Source of the DNA: JAUIIK01 sp963745675
GTDB lineage: Bacteria > Chloroflexota > Chloroflexia > Thermomicrobiales > CFX8
Length of the DNA: 64,000 nucleotides
Assembly: GCA_963745675.1 (NCBI GenBank)
Contig: CAVUYM010000023.1
Span: 186,001-250,000, forward strand
Direction of reading: 5' to 3'
Shown: piece after piece, positions 10,189-18,290 of the stretch
How the letters are laid out: every line of letters starts with the position of its first letter
How positions within the stretch are numbered: position 1 is the first letter of the stretch
Made by a program: the position numbers and the translations under genes
The notes under the pieces: generated by a model
Databases searched by the model: none
The model's input: the letters and a program-made list of their open reading frames with translations, nothing else
What the model was told of the DNA's origin: nothing

Positions 10189-11022
10189 CTAGCCGTTCAC
10201 ATCCCGCTCGAGCCACCACCTGGCCACGTGGTCGGCTCGAGCAATCCAGATATCGCCGAGGCTGATCGCGTAGTCAAGCAGGTTTGCGAGAGCCGTCGAT
10301 GGACCGGGTCTGCCGCTCACCCAGGGGTGCAGCGTCAGACACATGAGTTTGCCTTCGGCACGCAAAACGTCCAGATCGTCGCGCCAGAATTCGGCTGCAT
10401 TTCTTGGATTGACGGTTGCATCGACAAAATAGGTGTAGTCATCGTAGAAGCGCGACGGTGGCAATTGGACAAGCGGCGATCCCGATTCTTCGGGACGTTC
10501 GATCCACGGCAGATCGGACCGGGCATAGTCCATTTGCCAGGACAGCCCCAGCGCCTGGACGACGCGGCGGGTCTCATTATTGAAACTCCAGCCGGGTGAT
10601 TTGTGTCCGGTGGGACGCCGTCCGGCGATCGACTCCAGCATGTTTGCGGTTTTACCGGCATCGTCCAGCTGTTCTTCGTAGGACATCCCTGCATAGTGGC
10701 GATGATCCCAGGAATGAATGGCGTGGTCGTGCCCGTCTTCCTCGGCACGCTCGACCGCATCAGGCCTGTCCTCCATGCAGCGTCCAACCCAACAAAACGA
10801 CGCGGCGACTTCCCGATCTCGCAGGAGGTCGAGAAGTCGCCAGATGCCTGTGTTGAGGTCATATTCGGCCTGTGACCACCAAAAGCTGTCATCGGGGCCG
10901 TGATGATTTATCTCACCGTATGGCCCGTCTACGTCGAGCGTAACGACGAGCGCCGAGCGGTGACCGGCGGGCCAGACAGAATTGGCTGACACTGTTCGTC
11001 CGCCTATTCTATTGGCGACCAT
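10189..11022 (-). CDS. Polysaccharide deacetylase (NodB) family protein
   Basis: NodB-fold deacetylase, 277 residues. The signature TLDVDGP (catalytic Asp pair), IHSWDHRHY (metal His pair), GHKSPGW and the late LHPWVSG are all visible. There is no signal peptide, so it acts inside the cell; cytoplasmic members of this group include allantoinase-like and peptidoglycan-unrelated deacylases. Its start overlaps the end of the creatininase-family gene by 19 bases on the same strand, which suggests co-translation and a shared small-molecule amide substrate. That shared substrate is an inference. Confidence 0.85.
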   Translation of the reverse strand: MVANRIGGRTVSANSVWPAGHRSALVVTLDVDGPYGEINHHGPDDSFWWSQAEYDLNTGIWRLLDLLRDREVAASFCWVGRCMEDRPDAVERAEEDGHDHAIHSWDHRHYAGMSYEEQLDDAGKTANMLESIAGRRPTGHKSPGWSFNNETRRVVQALGLSWQMDYARSDLPWIERPEESGSPLVQLPPSRFYDDYTYFVDATVNPRNAAEFWRDDLDVLRAEGKLMCLTLHPWVSGRPGPSTALANLLDYAISLGDIWIARADHVARWWLERDVNG

Positions 11023-11792
11023 TCGATGATCTCGTCCATGAATTCGACAAAATTGTTGAGCGCGCTCGTCATCATCTCTTCGCCGATCTCTCGTGTGGAT
11101 TTGCGAGCATCGCCCAGTGCGCCGTTGCGCGTGTATTCATCGAAGCGGTAGGGGACGTTGACCCCATAGCGCTGGAGCGTGCCACGCAGTTCATAGGTCA
11201 GATCGGTCATATCTCCAGCTGCCAACGCGTCGGTCTTGACGATTTCAGGCGCAAGGAACATGGCTGCCGAAGTTTCCATCTGGCAGGCGTGGCCAACGAT
11301 GTCCTTGTCGAAACCGAACTTTGGTCCGAGATCTTTATCGGCGAAGCTGAAATAGGTGGCAGCTGCGACGAAGGTTGGACCGAGTTCTTCGTTGATGCGC
11401 ACGAGCGTGTTGCCGAGGGGTGCGATGTTTCCGCCATGGCCATTGACGATCATGAACCGTTCGAAGCCATGCTCCATGAGTGAGCCAACGACTTCGACGA
11501 GAATCTGACCGAATGTTTCCGCAGAAAGCGTGATCGTTCCGGGGAAGTTCATGTGATGATAGGAGACGCCCCAGGGCATCGATGGAGCGACCATTAGTTT
11601 GGGATTGCGCATCGCTGCGGCCCGGTTACAGAATTCGGTCGCACCAATGATATCCATCTTGAGCGCCAGATTTGGTCCGTGTTGCTCATTCGAACCTACG
11701 GGTATCAGGACGGCTTCAACTTCATCACGGATCGCTTCGACTTCTGGCCATGAGAGATCTGCAAGTACCAGAGGATCGCCATAGTCGGCCAT
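11004..11792 (-). CDS. Creatininase-family amidohydrolase
   Basis: 262 residues of the creatininase family, which opens cyclic or formyl amides with a two-metal centre. The metal-binding motifs are clear: GSNEQHGPNL (Glu and His), NGHGGN (His), and METSAAM with a Glu. The family includes creatininase, MftE and formamide hydrolases, and the sequence alone does not separate them. It is upstream of, and overlaps, the polysaccharide deacetylase. The start is ATG 11792, with AGGAC upstream. Confidence 0.87.
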   Translation of the reverse strand: MADYGDPLVLADLSWPEVEAIRDEVEAVLIPVGSNEQHGPNLALKMDIIGATEFCNRAAAMRNPKLMVAPSMPWGVSYHHMNFPGTITLSAETFGQILVEVVGSLMEHGFERFMIVNGHGGNIAPLGNTLVRINEELGPTFVAAATYFSFADKDLGPKFGFDKDIVGHACQMETSAAMFLAPEIVKTDALAAGDMTDLTYELRGTLQRYGVNVPYRFDEYTRNGALGDARKSTREIGEEMMTSALNNFVEFMDEIIEWSPIE

Positions 11793-11837
11793 GTTTAGGT
11801 CCTTTCAGGCGCATGTTGATGCGCCACGATACAGAAG

Positions 11838-13070
11838 CTAAATGCTTGCTCTGCGAATCGCCTGATCGAGGTCGGCGACAATGTCGGCTGCGTCTTCGAT
11901 TCCAATCGATACACGCACCAGATCGTCTCCGATTCCTATTTTTTCACGGTCTTCGAGCGGCATAGAACGGTGTGAGGCCATCGCAGGATAGAGTGATAGC
12001 GAGTAGATGTCGCCGAGCGAGGTAGCCGGAATGATGAGATCCAACGCCTCCAAATAGTTGAACACATCCTCCTTCGTCGCGTCTTTGATCGTGAACGAAA
12101 TCATCGCTCCATAACCCTGGCCACCGAAGAGCCTGGTTGCAGTTGCATGGCTTGGGTGACTCTCGAGTCCCGGATAGTTCACCAGGCCGACGTTAGGATG
12201 CGCCTCGAGAGCTTTCGCTACCGTCATCGCGTTTGCACTCTGCTGGCGGAAACGCAGCGGCAGCGTCTTGATGCCGCGAAGGGCGAGCCAGGCTTCAAAC
12301 GGTCCGAGAATCGAGCCGGTGAGCTTGGCGTAGTCTCCCAACTGCTGCCGGCGCATGCGTGATGTCGCGACGATGCCACCGGTGACGTCGCCATGCCCGG
12401 CAATGTACTTGGTCATCGAATGGACGACGAGGTGGGCTCCGTCCTTTGCAGGCTGATAGAGCACTGGGGGCGTGAAGGTCGAGTCGACGAGCACTGTCGC
12501 GCCGCACGTACTTGCCATCTCGCATATGGCGGGGATATCTGTCACTTTCATGAGCGGATTGGTGATCGTCTCGCAAATGATCAGATCCGGCTTGTGCGTC
12601 TCGATCGCAGCGGCTGTGGCATCGAGGTCAATAAAATCGACGAGTTCGGTCGTGATGCCCCAGGCGGTGTAGTGATCGCGGAGGCTGGCGAAGGTATGCC
12701 CGTAGAGGTCACGCGTGGCAAGAATCGTCGAGCCGGGCGTCACTGCAGACATGATTGCCGCGTGAACGGCTGCCATGCCAGATGCGAAGCTAATTGCAGT
12801 GGCGGTACCTTCGAGATTCGCGACGACTTCTTCGAGCGCCGATGTCGTTGGATTTCCGTAGCGCGTGTAGACGTACTTGGTGTCGTCGCCTGCGAGAGCG
12901 GCGTCCATTACTTCCAGGTCGTCGTAGACGAACGTCGAACCGGGATAGATCGGTGTTACAGTCGGCCTGAACTGCGGCTGCGAAGGTCGCTCTCCGGTAT
13001 GGACGGCGCGGGTCGCCACGCCTGGACTCGAGTCTGTTGGGTCGTTATTCGTCCGTTTCGGCTCTACCAC
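11838..13070 (-). CDS. Cystathionine gamma-synthase-type PLP enzyme
   Basis: Cys/Met metabolism PLP-dependent enzyme: it makes or cleaves thioethers, as a cystathionine gamma-synthase, gamma-lyase or methionine gamma-lyase. Visible are YTRYGNPT, the PLP-phosphate loop SFASGMAAVHA, the stacking Tyr region DLYGHT, Asp in VDSTFTPP, and the Schiff-base lysine in HSMTKYIAGHGD. The C-terminal VRVSIGIED is typical. The length of about 410 residues is normal. I prefer GTG 13070 as the start because GAGG lies eight bases upstream; a TTG at 13091 is also in frame. The sub-function is not resolved. Confidence 0.88.
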   Translation of the reverse strand: MVEPKRTNNDPTDSSPGVATRAVHTGERPSQPQFRPTVTPIYPGSTFVYDDLEVMDAALAGDDTKYVYTRYGNPTTSALEEVVANLEGTATAISFASGMAAVHAAIMSAVTPGSTILATRDLYGHTFASLRDHYTAWGITTELVDFIDLDATAAAIETHKPDLIICETITNPLMKVTDIPAICEMASTCGATVLVDSTFTPPVLYQPAKDGAHLVVHSMTKYIAGHGDVTGGIVATSRMRRQQLGDYAKLTGSILGPFEAWLALRGIKTLPLRFRQQSANAMTVAKALEAHPNVGLVNYPGLESHPSHATATRLFGGQGYGAMISFTIKDATKEDVFNYLEALDLIIPATSLGDIYSLSLYPAMASHRSMPLEDREKIGIGDDLVRVSIGIEDAADIVADLDQAIRRASI

Positions 13071-13185
13071 CCTGGCTACCTCGTTTCTCAAGAATCTAAG
13101 CCTTGGCAGTCTAGAGACTTACGATTCGCATGTCAATCGAGGATCTAGGTGGAGCAAGCGTCGCGAATTGTGTCAGAATTTCAGG

Positions 13186-14140
13186 ATGGAAAAAGACGCC
13201 ACAGATTCAGCCATCTCATTCGTCGACCGATTCACCGGCTGCCTGTTGGGGATGGCAATCGGAGACGCTCTAGGCACGCCGCGGGCATTCGGTTCGAGTG
13301 TTCCCGCAGATCATCCCCTCGAATATGTCGCGCGGTTTTCGGATGACGGTTCGGTAGAGGTTCCTGCCGGGCAGTTCAGCCTCAACACCGAGCTGGCGCT
13401 ATGCCTTCTGGAGACGCTGGCAACGTCGGATGGGTTTATCGATCCCGAACTCGCGATCTATCGCTTCGAGAACGCTGCAGCGCGTTCAACCTACCTGGGC
13501 GAGGCGAGGGAAGCTCGGGCTATAGCGTTTGCGGCGTCTTCCGAAGCGTTTCAATCGGGAGGAGATTCGCCCTCGACGGGTTATGCCGGCCCAGCGGCGC
13601 GGGTGACGCCTTTGGCTCTGGTTCACTCTCTTTCCGATCTCAACGTTGCGCTTTTGACGCGCGAGGTCATGCGATCCGTGCTGCTTACCGACGCAAATCC
13701 AGTCGTTGTCAATGGAGCCCTCGCCGTTGCACATGCAGTGAGGATGCTCATGCGCGCGGGAAATCCCGCTGGCATTACTCATTGAGGAAGTGCTTAGCCT
13801 CATTGACGAGGATGATGTCGCTCGCGCGCTGCGCGCCGGAGGCATCGTCGAGGCTACAGCTGATGTCACATCCGTTGTGCCGAGTGCGCTACACGCTGTC
13901 GTTATGGGCGACGGAGCTCTTGAGCGATCACTCTTAATCGCGTTCGCTGCCGGGGGTGCAACACATCTAACCGGCGCGATTGTCGGAGCGCTTTGCGGGT
14001 GCTGCGTTGGAGCGAGCAATCTGAGCCAGAAATTGATCGACGGATTGGAAGGCCGCGCGTACGTGCTCATGGCATCGCCGGCGTTGCTACGAACGGCTCA
14101 ACTTCGAGCCGGACTGCTTTTTCAGCTGCGGCTGCAATGA
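13186..14140 (+). CDS. ADP-ribosylglycohydrolase-like protein without metal ligands, one frameshift
   Basis: The fold is that of ADP-ribosylglycohydrolases (DraG/ARH3), which remove ADP-ribose from proteins with two Mg ions: GCLLGMAIGDALGTP near the start, then GAIVGALCG near the end. The two metal motifs are changed. Where the family has a T-D-D-T-E stretch this protein has FSLNTEL, and where the family has D-T-D-T it has GGATHLTGA. The catalytic Asp residues are therefore absent and it is probably not an active hydrolase. The frame changes near 13786. ATG 13186 is the likely start. Its end overlaps the next gene in an ATGA. Confidence 0.75.
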
Positions 14141-14826
14141 GTAACCGACGCATCGACGCCGTAGTTTTCGACCTGGATGGCCTGCTTGTGGACTCGGAGC
14201 CGGTTCAGTACGCGGCATGGGACGCGTTTGTGGCTCGCTACGATCGCACGCTTTCGTCGGATCAGAAGCGTCGTATGTACGGCACGCGATTGGTTGATTC
14301 GGCTGAGTTGGTTGCACGGGAACTTGGATTGCCCATTGACGCGAACGGCGTCGCGGCGGAACGGGATGAACTGTTTTTCGAGATGATTCCAGGCAATATC
14401 GTCCCAAAGCCAGGTGCGATCGAATTGCTCCTGTGGTTGCGGAACGAATCGGTGGCGATCGCCCTGGCGACGTCCGGTCATTCCAGGTACGTAGATTTGG
14501 CGCTGAGCAGCGCTGGCGTTCCTCGATCTTTCGACGTCGAAGTCACCGGCGATCAGGTCTCACGCGGTAAGCCAGACCCGGAAACATTTCTGACCGCTAT
14601 CCGATTGCTGGGTGTGAGTCCGGAGAACACGTTGATCCTCGAAGATTCGCCACAAGGCGTTCAGGCCGCCGTCTCTGCCGGAGCAATTTGTTTTGCAATT
14701 CCGGATGCTCCATTTGAGCGGGATGTCGATCTATCGATGGCTCACCGGATCCTGCCATGTCTCGATACTGTCATTCAGGCAGCTCTGAACTACGGGCTCG
14801 TGTTCTCGAATTCATCCCAGGGGTAG
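14137..14826 (+). CDS. HAD-superfamily phosphatase (beta-phosphoglucomutase/phosphoglycolate type)
   Basis: HAD hydrolase with an alpha-helical cap. Motif I is VVFDLDGLLVDSEP, motif II is ALATSGHS, motif III is the Lys in SRGKPDPETF, and motif IV is LILEDSPQGVQAA. The LLVDSEP ending of motif I is common in beta-phosphoglucomutase-like and sugar-phosphate phosphatases. The start is ATG 14137, inside an ATGA overlap with the preceding gene, so the two are probably translated together. Its last 37 bases overlap the convergent phosphoribosyltransferase gene. Confidence 0.9.
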   Translation: MSNRRIDAVVFDLDGLLVDSEPVQYAAWDAFVARYDRTLSSDQKRRMYGTRLVDSAELVARELGLPIDANGVAAERDELFFEMIPGNIVPKPGAIELLLWLRNESVAIALATSGHSRYVDLALSSAGVPRSFDVEVTGDQVSRGKPDPETFLTAIRLLGVSPENTLILEDSPQGVQAAVSAGAICFAIPDAPFERDVDLSMAHRILPCLDTVIQAALNYGLVFSNSSQG

Positions 14827-15272
14827 ATGATCCAATCGCGTGTGATTTCGCCGTAGATATCGGGACTCTGGTCAGGATAGTGTGAGCTTTCGGGCTTGTA
14901 GTGAAGCACAACCAGCTCGGCTCGTTCTGCGACGGACCGCACTCGATCGCGCACCGAAACAGCCGTTCGCCCGCTGTCCCACACATCGTCGACGATCATG
15001 ACCGATTTTCCTCTCAGCAGCTCATCGTCAGGAAACTGCCAGAAGACGGGTGCGTCAAGGCTTTCACCGTCACGGTTATGAAATTGGATTGCGGCGACCA
15101 TGATGTGGCGCAGAGCCAGGCGCTCGCTGATGAGACAGGCCGGCACCATGCCTCCGCGAGTAATGACTAGAACGACATCATAAGGATCGATAGGGACACG
15201 TCGAACTATCGATTGAACGAGCCAATCGACTTCGCTCCAATCGATAATTCTTTTCAGATGCGATTCAGACAT
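14790..15272 (-). CDS. Phosphoribosyltransferase
   Basis: 160-residue type I phosphoribosyltransferase. The PRPP-binding motif VMIVDDVWDSGRTA is clear and ITRGGMVPA forms the PPi loop. The closest look is to xanthine-guanine phosphoribosyltransferase or the archaeal-type hypoxanthine enzymes, so purine salvage is likely but the base is not certain. The start is ATG 15272 with GAGGAGAT upstream; the open frame extends further without a ribosome site. It is divergent from dnaJ. Confidence 0.85.
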   Translation of the reverse strand: MSESHLKRIIDWSEVDWLVQSIVRRVPIDPYDVVLVITRGGMVPACLISERLALRHIMVAAIQFHNRDGESLDAPVFWQFPDDELLRGKSVMIVDDVWDSGRTAVSVRDRVRSVAERAELVVLHYKPESSHYPDQSPDIYGEITRDWIIYPWDEFENTSP

Positions 15273-15447
15273 GCGTATCTCCTCGCTGGCATTATCGGCG
15301 TCCGGCGCCCAGGACGGTGTAGGGCAGTTCCGATCAGCCCGAATTGAATTCGACCGTGATGCTATGATTTTGAAGCGGCCGGGCATCAAGACTGTCTCGG
15401 CCGCTTGGATTTTCGACAAGGATACGGCTTCTCAGGACGAGCAACAC

Positions 15448-16572
15448 ATGTCAGTTAAACGCGACTATTATGAAATCCTCGGCGTCGACCGTTCGGCTGA
15501 TTCCAAAGAGATTCGCCAGGCATATCGAAAACTGGCCCGTCAGCTTCACCCCGACGTAAATAAAGCAGCTGATGCCGAGGACAAGTTCAAAGAAGTTAAC
15601 GAAGCGTACGAAGTTCTCAATGACGCTGACCGTCGTTCTGCATACGACCGGTTCGGTCACGCAGCCTTTCAGGCCGGCGGTCAGTCTGCAGGAGATCCAT
15701 TCGGATTCGGCGGCCAATCTCCTTTCGGAGATATTTTCGATTCGTTCTTTGGTGGATTCAACCGACAATCCAGACAACGGTCGGTACCGCGTGGCAACGA
15801 TGTTCGGGCAACCCTGGACCTTACGTTTGAAGAGGCAATTTTCGGAGCTGAAAAGGAAGTGTCATTCAACCGCTTCGAACCCTGTGGAACGTGCAATGGG
15901 ACGCGTATGAAAGATGGCGCTACGCCAACACGATGTACCCAATGCAATGGTACCGGCGAGGTGCGGAGGGTCCAGCAAACGATCCTCGGCCAGGTCGTCA
16001 CCGCGATGCCGTGCGATCGATGTGGTGGTGAAGGCGTATTGATCACCGATCCTTGCGATGCCTGTCGGGGCCGAGGACGACTGCCCCAAAGCGCGACGAT
16101 CGAAGTGTCGGTCCCTGCCGGGGTGGATGATCAGTCGGTTCTGCGGCTAAACGGACAAGGTGAGCAGATACGAGATGGTATCCCCGGAAATCTGCTCCTG
16201 TCACTCAAAATAAAGCCGCACGCGTCTCTTACACGTTCGGGGCGAAACATTCATTATGATCTACCGGTGAATGTCGCCCAGGCAGTGCTGGGGACTGAAA
16301 TCGAAGTCCCGACGGTGGACGGGCCGGTGGAGATGACCATTCCGGCCGGGACGCAACCGACGCAACAATTCAGGTTGCGCGGCCGGGGTGTTCCGGATAT
16401 GGGCGGTAGAGGTCGGGGCGACCAGCTGGTGACGGTGCACGTCATCATCCCTCATGATCTGGGCGGAAAGCAGCGCCAACTCTTCGAAGAGTTGGCGGAG
16501 GAGCTGGGCGAAGCCGTCATGCCAAAAGATCGCGGCTTTTTCTCGAAGGTCAAGGATGCGCTCGGCGTCTGA
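15448..16572 (+). CDS. dnaJ: Chaperone DnaJ (type I)
   Basis: Hsp40 co-chaperone that stimulates DnaK ATP hydrolysis. The J domain (residues 1-70) has LHPDVN; a Gly/Phe-rich linker follows (FGFGGQSPFGDIFDSFFGGF). Four zinc-finger repeats are present (CGTCNGT, CTQCNGTG, CDRCGGEG, CDACRGRG), then two substrate-binding domains and a C-terminal dimer segment. About 374 residues, normal. The start is ATG 15448; the frame is open upstream to 15271 but MSVKRDYYEIL is the family N-terminus. No grpE or dnaK is in the window. Confidence 0.95.
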   Translation: MSVKRDYYEILGVDRSADSKEIRQAYRKLARQLHPDVNKAADAEDKFKEVNEAYEVLNDADRRSAYDRFGHAAFQAGGQSAGDPFGFGGQSPFGDIFDSFFGGFNRQSRQRSVPRGNDVRATLDLTFEEAIFGAEKEVSFNRFEPCGTCNGTRMKDGATPTRCTQCNGTGEVRRVQQTILGQVVTAMPCDRCGGEGVLITDPCDACRGRGRLPQSATIEVSVPAGVDDQSVLRLNGQGEQIRDGIPGNLLLSLKIKPHASLTRSGRNIHYDLPVNVAQAVLGTEIEVPTVDGPVEMTIPAGTQPTQQFRLRGRGVPDMGGRGRGDQLVTVHVIIPHDLGGKQRQLFEELAEELGEAVMPKDRGFFSKVKDALGV

Positions 16573-16593
16573 TCAGCTGATCTGTTATCTGCT

Positions 16594-17241
16594 TTAGTAA
16601 ATTCCTGGAACCAACCGATATCGGACCCGTTCGGCATATTCACTGTATTGAGGGTCGCGTTTGAGTACGGCTTCTTCCGCGTTCATGCGCCGCACCTGGA
16701 ATGTCAGTGATACCACCATGATGAAGACGTTCAATATTGAAATGGCCGCGAGAAGGTATGCAATGTAGCCAATCAGATAGGATGCATAAATAGGGTGGCG
16801 CACAAACCTGTAAGCGCCTTCTGTCTTCACTCCGCGATTTGCCGCGACGATTCCAAAACTACGACCGAGCGAGAGGCTGGTAACAATTGCCAGAGTTGCT
16901 CCCGCCAGTTGGATCGCTACCGACGTGGATTCTGCACCGAGGATAATGTGCCCTTCCGGGCGTAGGAGCAAGACCCCATAAGATCCGATTATTGCGGCAA
17001 TCCAGGCTCCGGGTGTGTTTGTAGATTCCTTTGCCTGACGCCGTACTAGGAAAAGCACGATGAGGACTGATTCCTGGAGCGCTAACCCCAATCCGACGAG
17101 ACTTCCAGAATCCATCCAGTGTTGGATATGAACTATCGCGAAAATCGTCAGCAGCGAGATTGGTGTTGCGGTACTCAGAATATTCCAGGATTTTATTCCC
17201 AACGAGGATTGAAGTCTTTTCGAGCTAACTAACTGAGCCAT
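16594..17241 (-). CDS. Isoprenylcysteine carboxyl methyltransferase-like membrane protein
   Basis: Integral membrane protein with about five hydrophobic segments (for example TPISLLTIFAIVHI, ALQESVLIVLFLV, AWIAAIIGSYGVLLL, YASYLIGYIAYLLAA, ILNVFIMVVSLTF). The C-terminal half has GAYRFVRHPIYASYL followed by RMNAEEAVLKRDPQYSEYAERV, the conserved core of the ICMT/phospholipid methyltransferase family, which methylates small hydrophobic substrates with S-adenosylmethionine. The true substrate in bacteria is rarely known. I take ATG 17241 (MAQLVSS) as the start; the frame is open further upstream. Confidence 0.78.
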   Translation of the reverse strand: MAQLVSSKRLQSSLGIKSWNILSTATPISLLTIFAIVHIQHWMDSGSLVGLGLALQESVLIVLFLVRRQAKESTNTPGAWIAAIIGSYGVLLLRPEGHIILGAESTSVAIQLAGATLAIVTSLSLGRSFGIVAANRGVKTEGAYRFVRHPIYASYLIGYIAYLLAAISILNVFIMVVSLTFQVRRMNAEEAVLKRDPQYSEYAERVRYRLVPGIY

Positions 17242-17383
17242 CGATCGTCCAATTCCATGCCTCGAAGGCGCTGCCTGCAATCTGTCGTAGTGTGCAATAG
17301 CGTGATCCGTGCTGCACTTACCCGTAAGTCCTGTTGCGGTTTTCGGGGATGGCAACTCTACCGGTGAGATCGGATTGGTAGGA

Positions 17384-17420
17384 CATAAAAATAACCAAGC
17401 CCCGCATTTGCGGGGCTTGG
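17384..17420 (-). terminator. Rho-independent terminator after the pilin genes
   Basis: 17395-17420 is a hairpin with perfect 12-base arms (CCAAGCCCCGCA) and a two-base loop. On the minus strand it is followed by TTATTTTTATG, a good U-tract. It lies downstream of the two minus-strand pilin genes. Confidence 0.85.
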
Positions 17421-17544
17421 AAATACTATTGCGAAATTTGTGTCACCGAAGGACGGTGTCTGACGAGTTGGCGATTCCGAGCAACACATGCTTGGTTCGG
17501 ATAGCTACTCTCAGCCGGATACGGTGCCTAATCGTTCACCAGGA

Positions 17545-17700
17545 CTATATTGCGCCACCACTTGAACCTAGCGAAGTGGAGAGTACTCCACCGAGACCTG
17601 TTAGTGCTAAAACAGCGGCTATTGCAACAAAGAGAATGATGAGCGCGTATTCGACTAGTCCCTGTCCCTCGATTGCCAAACGCATCATCTTGTGATTCAT
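17545..17700 (-). CDS. Flp/Fap-type pilin, short
   Basis: 51 residues beginning MNHKMMRLAIEGQGLVEYALII. The motif EGQGLVEY followed by about 20 hydrophobic residues (ALIILFVAIAAVLALTGLGG) is the Flp pilin processing site and membrane or assembly helix; a TadV-type prepilin peptidase would cut after Gly and leave Glu at position 5. The tail is short and Ser/Gly-rich. A second pilin lies just upstream on the same strand and a terminator just downstream. No tad assembly genes are in the window. The start is ATG 17700. Confidence 0.85.
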   Translation of the reverse strand: MNHKMMRLAIEGQGLVEYALIILFVAIAAVLALTGLGGVLSTSLGSSGGAI

Positions 17701-17732
17701 GGTTTGTCCAATCATCTGGTGTGACAGGCGAA

Positions 17733-17769
17733 GAACGCGGGGGGTCTAGAAACCCGACCCCCCGCGTTC
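17733..17769 (-). terminator. Hairpin between the two pilin genes
   Basis: Perfect 14-base arms (GAACGCGGGGGGTC and its complement) around a 9-base loop. No T-run follows on the minus strand. Its place between two pilin genes in the same direction suggests partial termination or an mRNA stabiliser giving unequal expression. That role is an inference. Confidence 0.6.
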
Positions 17770-17790
17770 CAAAATCTCAAGAGTGGACTA

Positions 17791-17967
17791 CTAGCCTACG
17801 AGCGAACCGGTGATAGTGCCGAAGGCACCGTTAATGCCGCCACTGAGAAGACCCAGCGCCGCAACTGCGGTAATGGATACGAGAGCGATGATCAACGCGT
17901 ACTCAACCAGGCCCTGTCCCTCTTCGTCGCGACGGGCGTTCAGGTAAGCGTAAAGATACTGAACCAC
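17791..17967 (-). CDS. Flp/Fap-type pilin, major candidate
   Basis: 58 residues starting at GTG 17967 with AAAGGAG seven bases upstream. The leader carries RRDEEGQGLVEYALIIALVS: a basic/acidic leader, then the Gly-Gln processing site and the conserved Glu-Tyr. A hydrophobic helix of about 20 residues follows, then a Gly/Ser-rich tail (GGINGAFGTITGSLVG). Flp pilins form tight-adherence pili on the cell surface. It is the first of two pilin genes and has the stronger ribosome site, so I expect it to be the more abundant subunit. Confidence 0.88.
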   Translation of the reverse strand: MVQYLYAYLNARRDEEGQGLVEYALIIALVSITAVAALGLLSGGINGAFGTITGSLVG

Positions 17968-18217
17968 TGTGGGCTCCTTTCGGTGCGCCGTACTATATCA
18001 GCGCACAATCACTGCGAAAAAACTTGACCCGAAAGATTTTCCCCGTTGAGGCCGGGCCTGCTCCTCATCTCGGGGGCCGTCGGTGTGAACCGCTGACATT
18101 CATAACGATAAGGCGTTGTGGCGGATACGTGAATAGTGCATTGCTCCCGGAGGCCTATCTACAGGAGTACTAGGGAGCGTAAGTACAGTTAGTGTTGTGG
18201 TCCTGCTCTCTACCTGC

Positions 18218-18263
18218 CAACATCAGGAAACGCCCGTATTAATACGGGCGTTTCCTGATGTTG
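18218..18263. terminator. 46-base perfect palindrome downstream of the DegS-like gene
   Basis: Two 23-base arms (starting CAACATCAGGAAACGCCCG) are exact reverse complements with no loop bases between them. It begins 27 bases past the stop of the minus-strand DegS-like gene and lies in the upstream region of the pilin genes. There is no clear T-tract on either side. It may be a strong terminator separating the two units, or a binding site. Confidence 0.6.
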
Positions 18264-18290
18264 ACGCGAATTTCGTGATTCAAGCAGAGA

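Noticed and set aside
12393..13148. 251-codon plus-strand frame
   Set aside because: Antisense to the PLP enzyme gene and without family motifs.
13780..13795. Programmed frameshift in the ADP-ribosylglycohydrolase-like gene
   Set aside because: No slippery run with a downstream stem is visible, and similar breaks are common across the window, so a sequencing indel is more likely.
16571..16582. Perfect 12-base palindrome GATCAGCTGATC at the dnaJ stop
   Set aside because: Too short and without a T-run; probably chance overlap of common tetramers.
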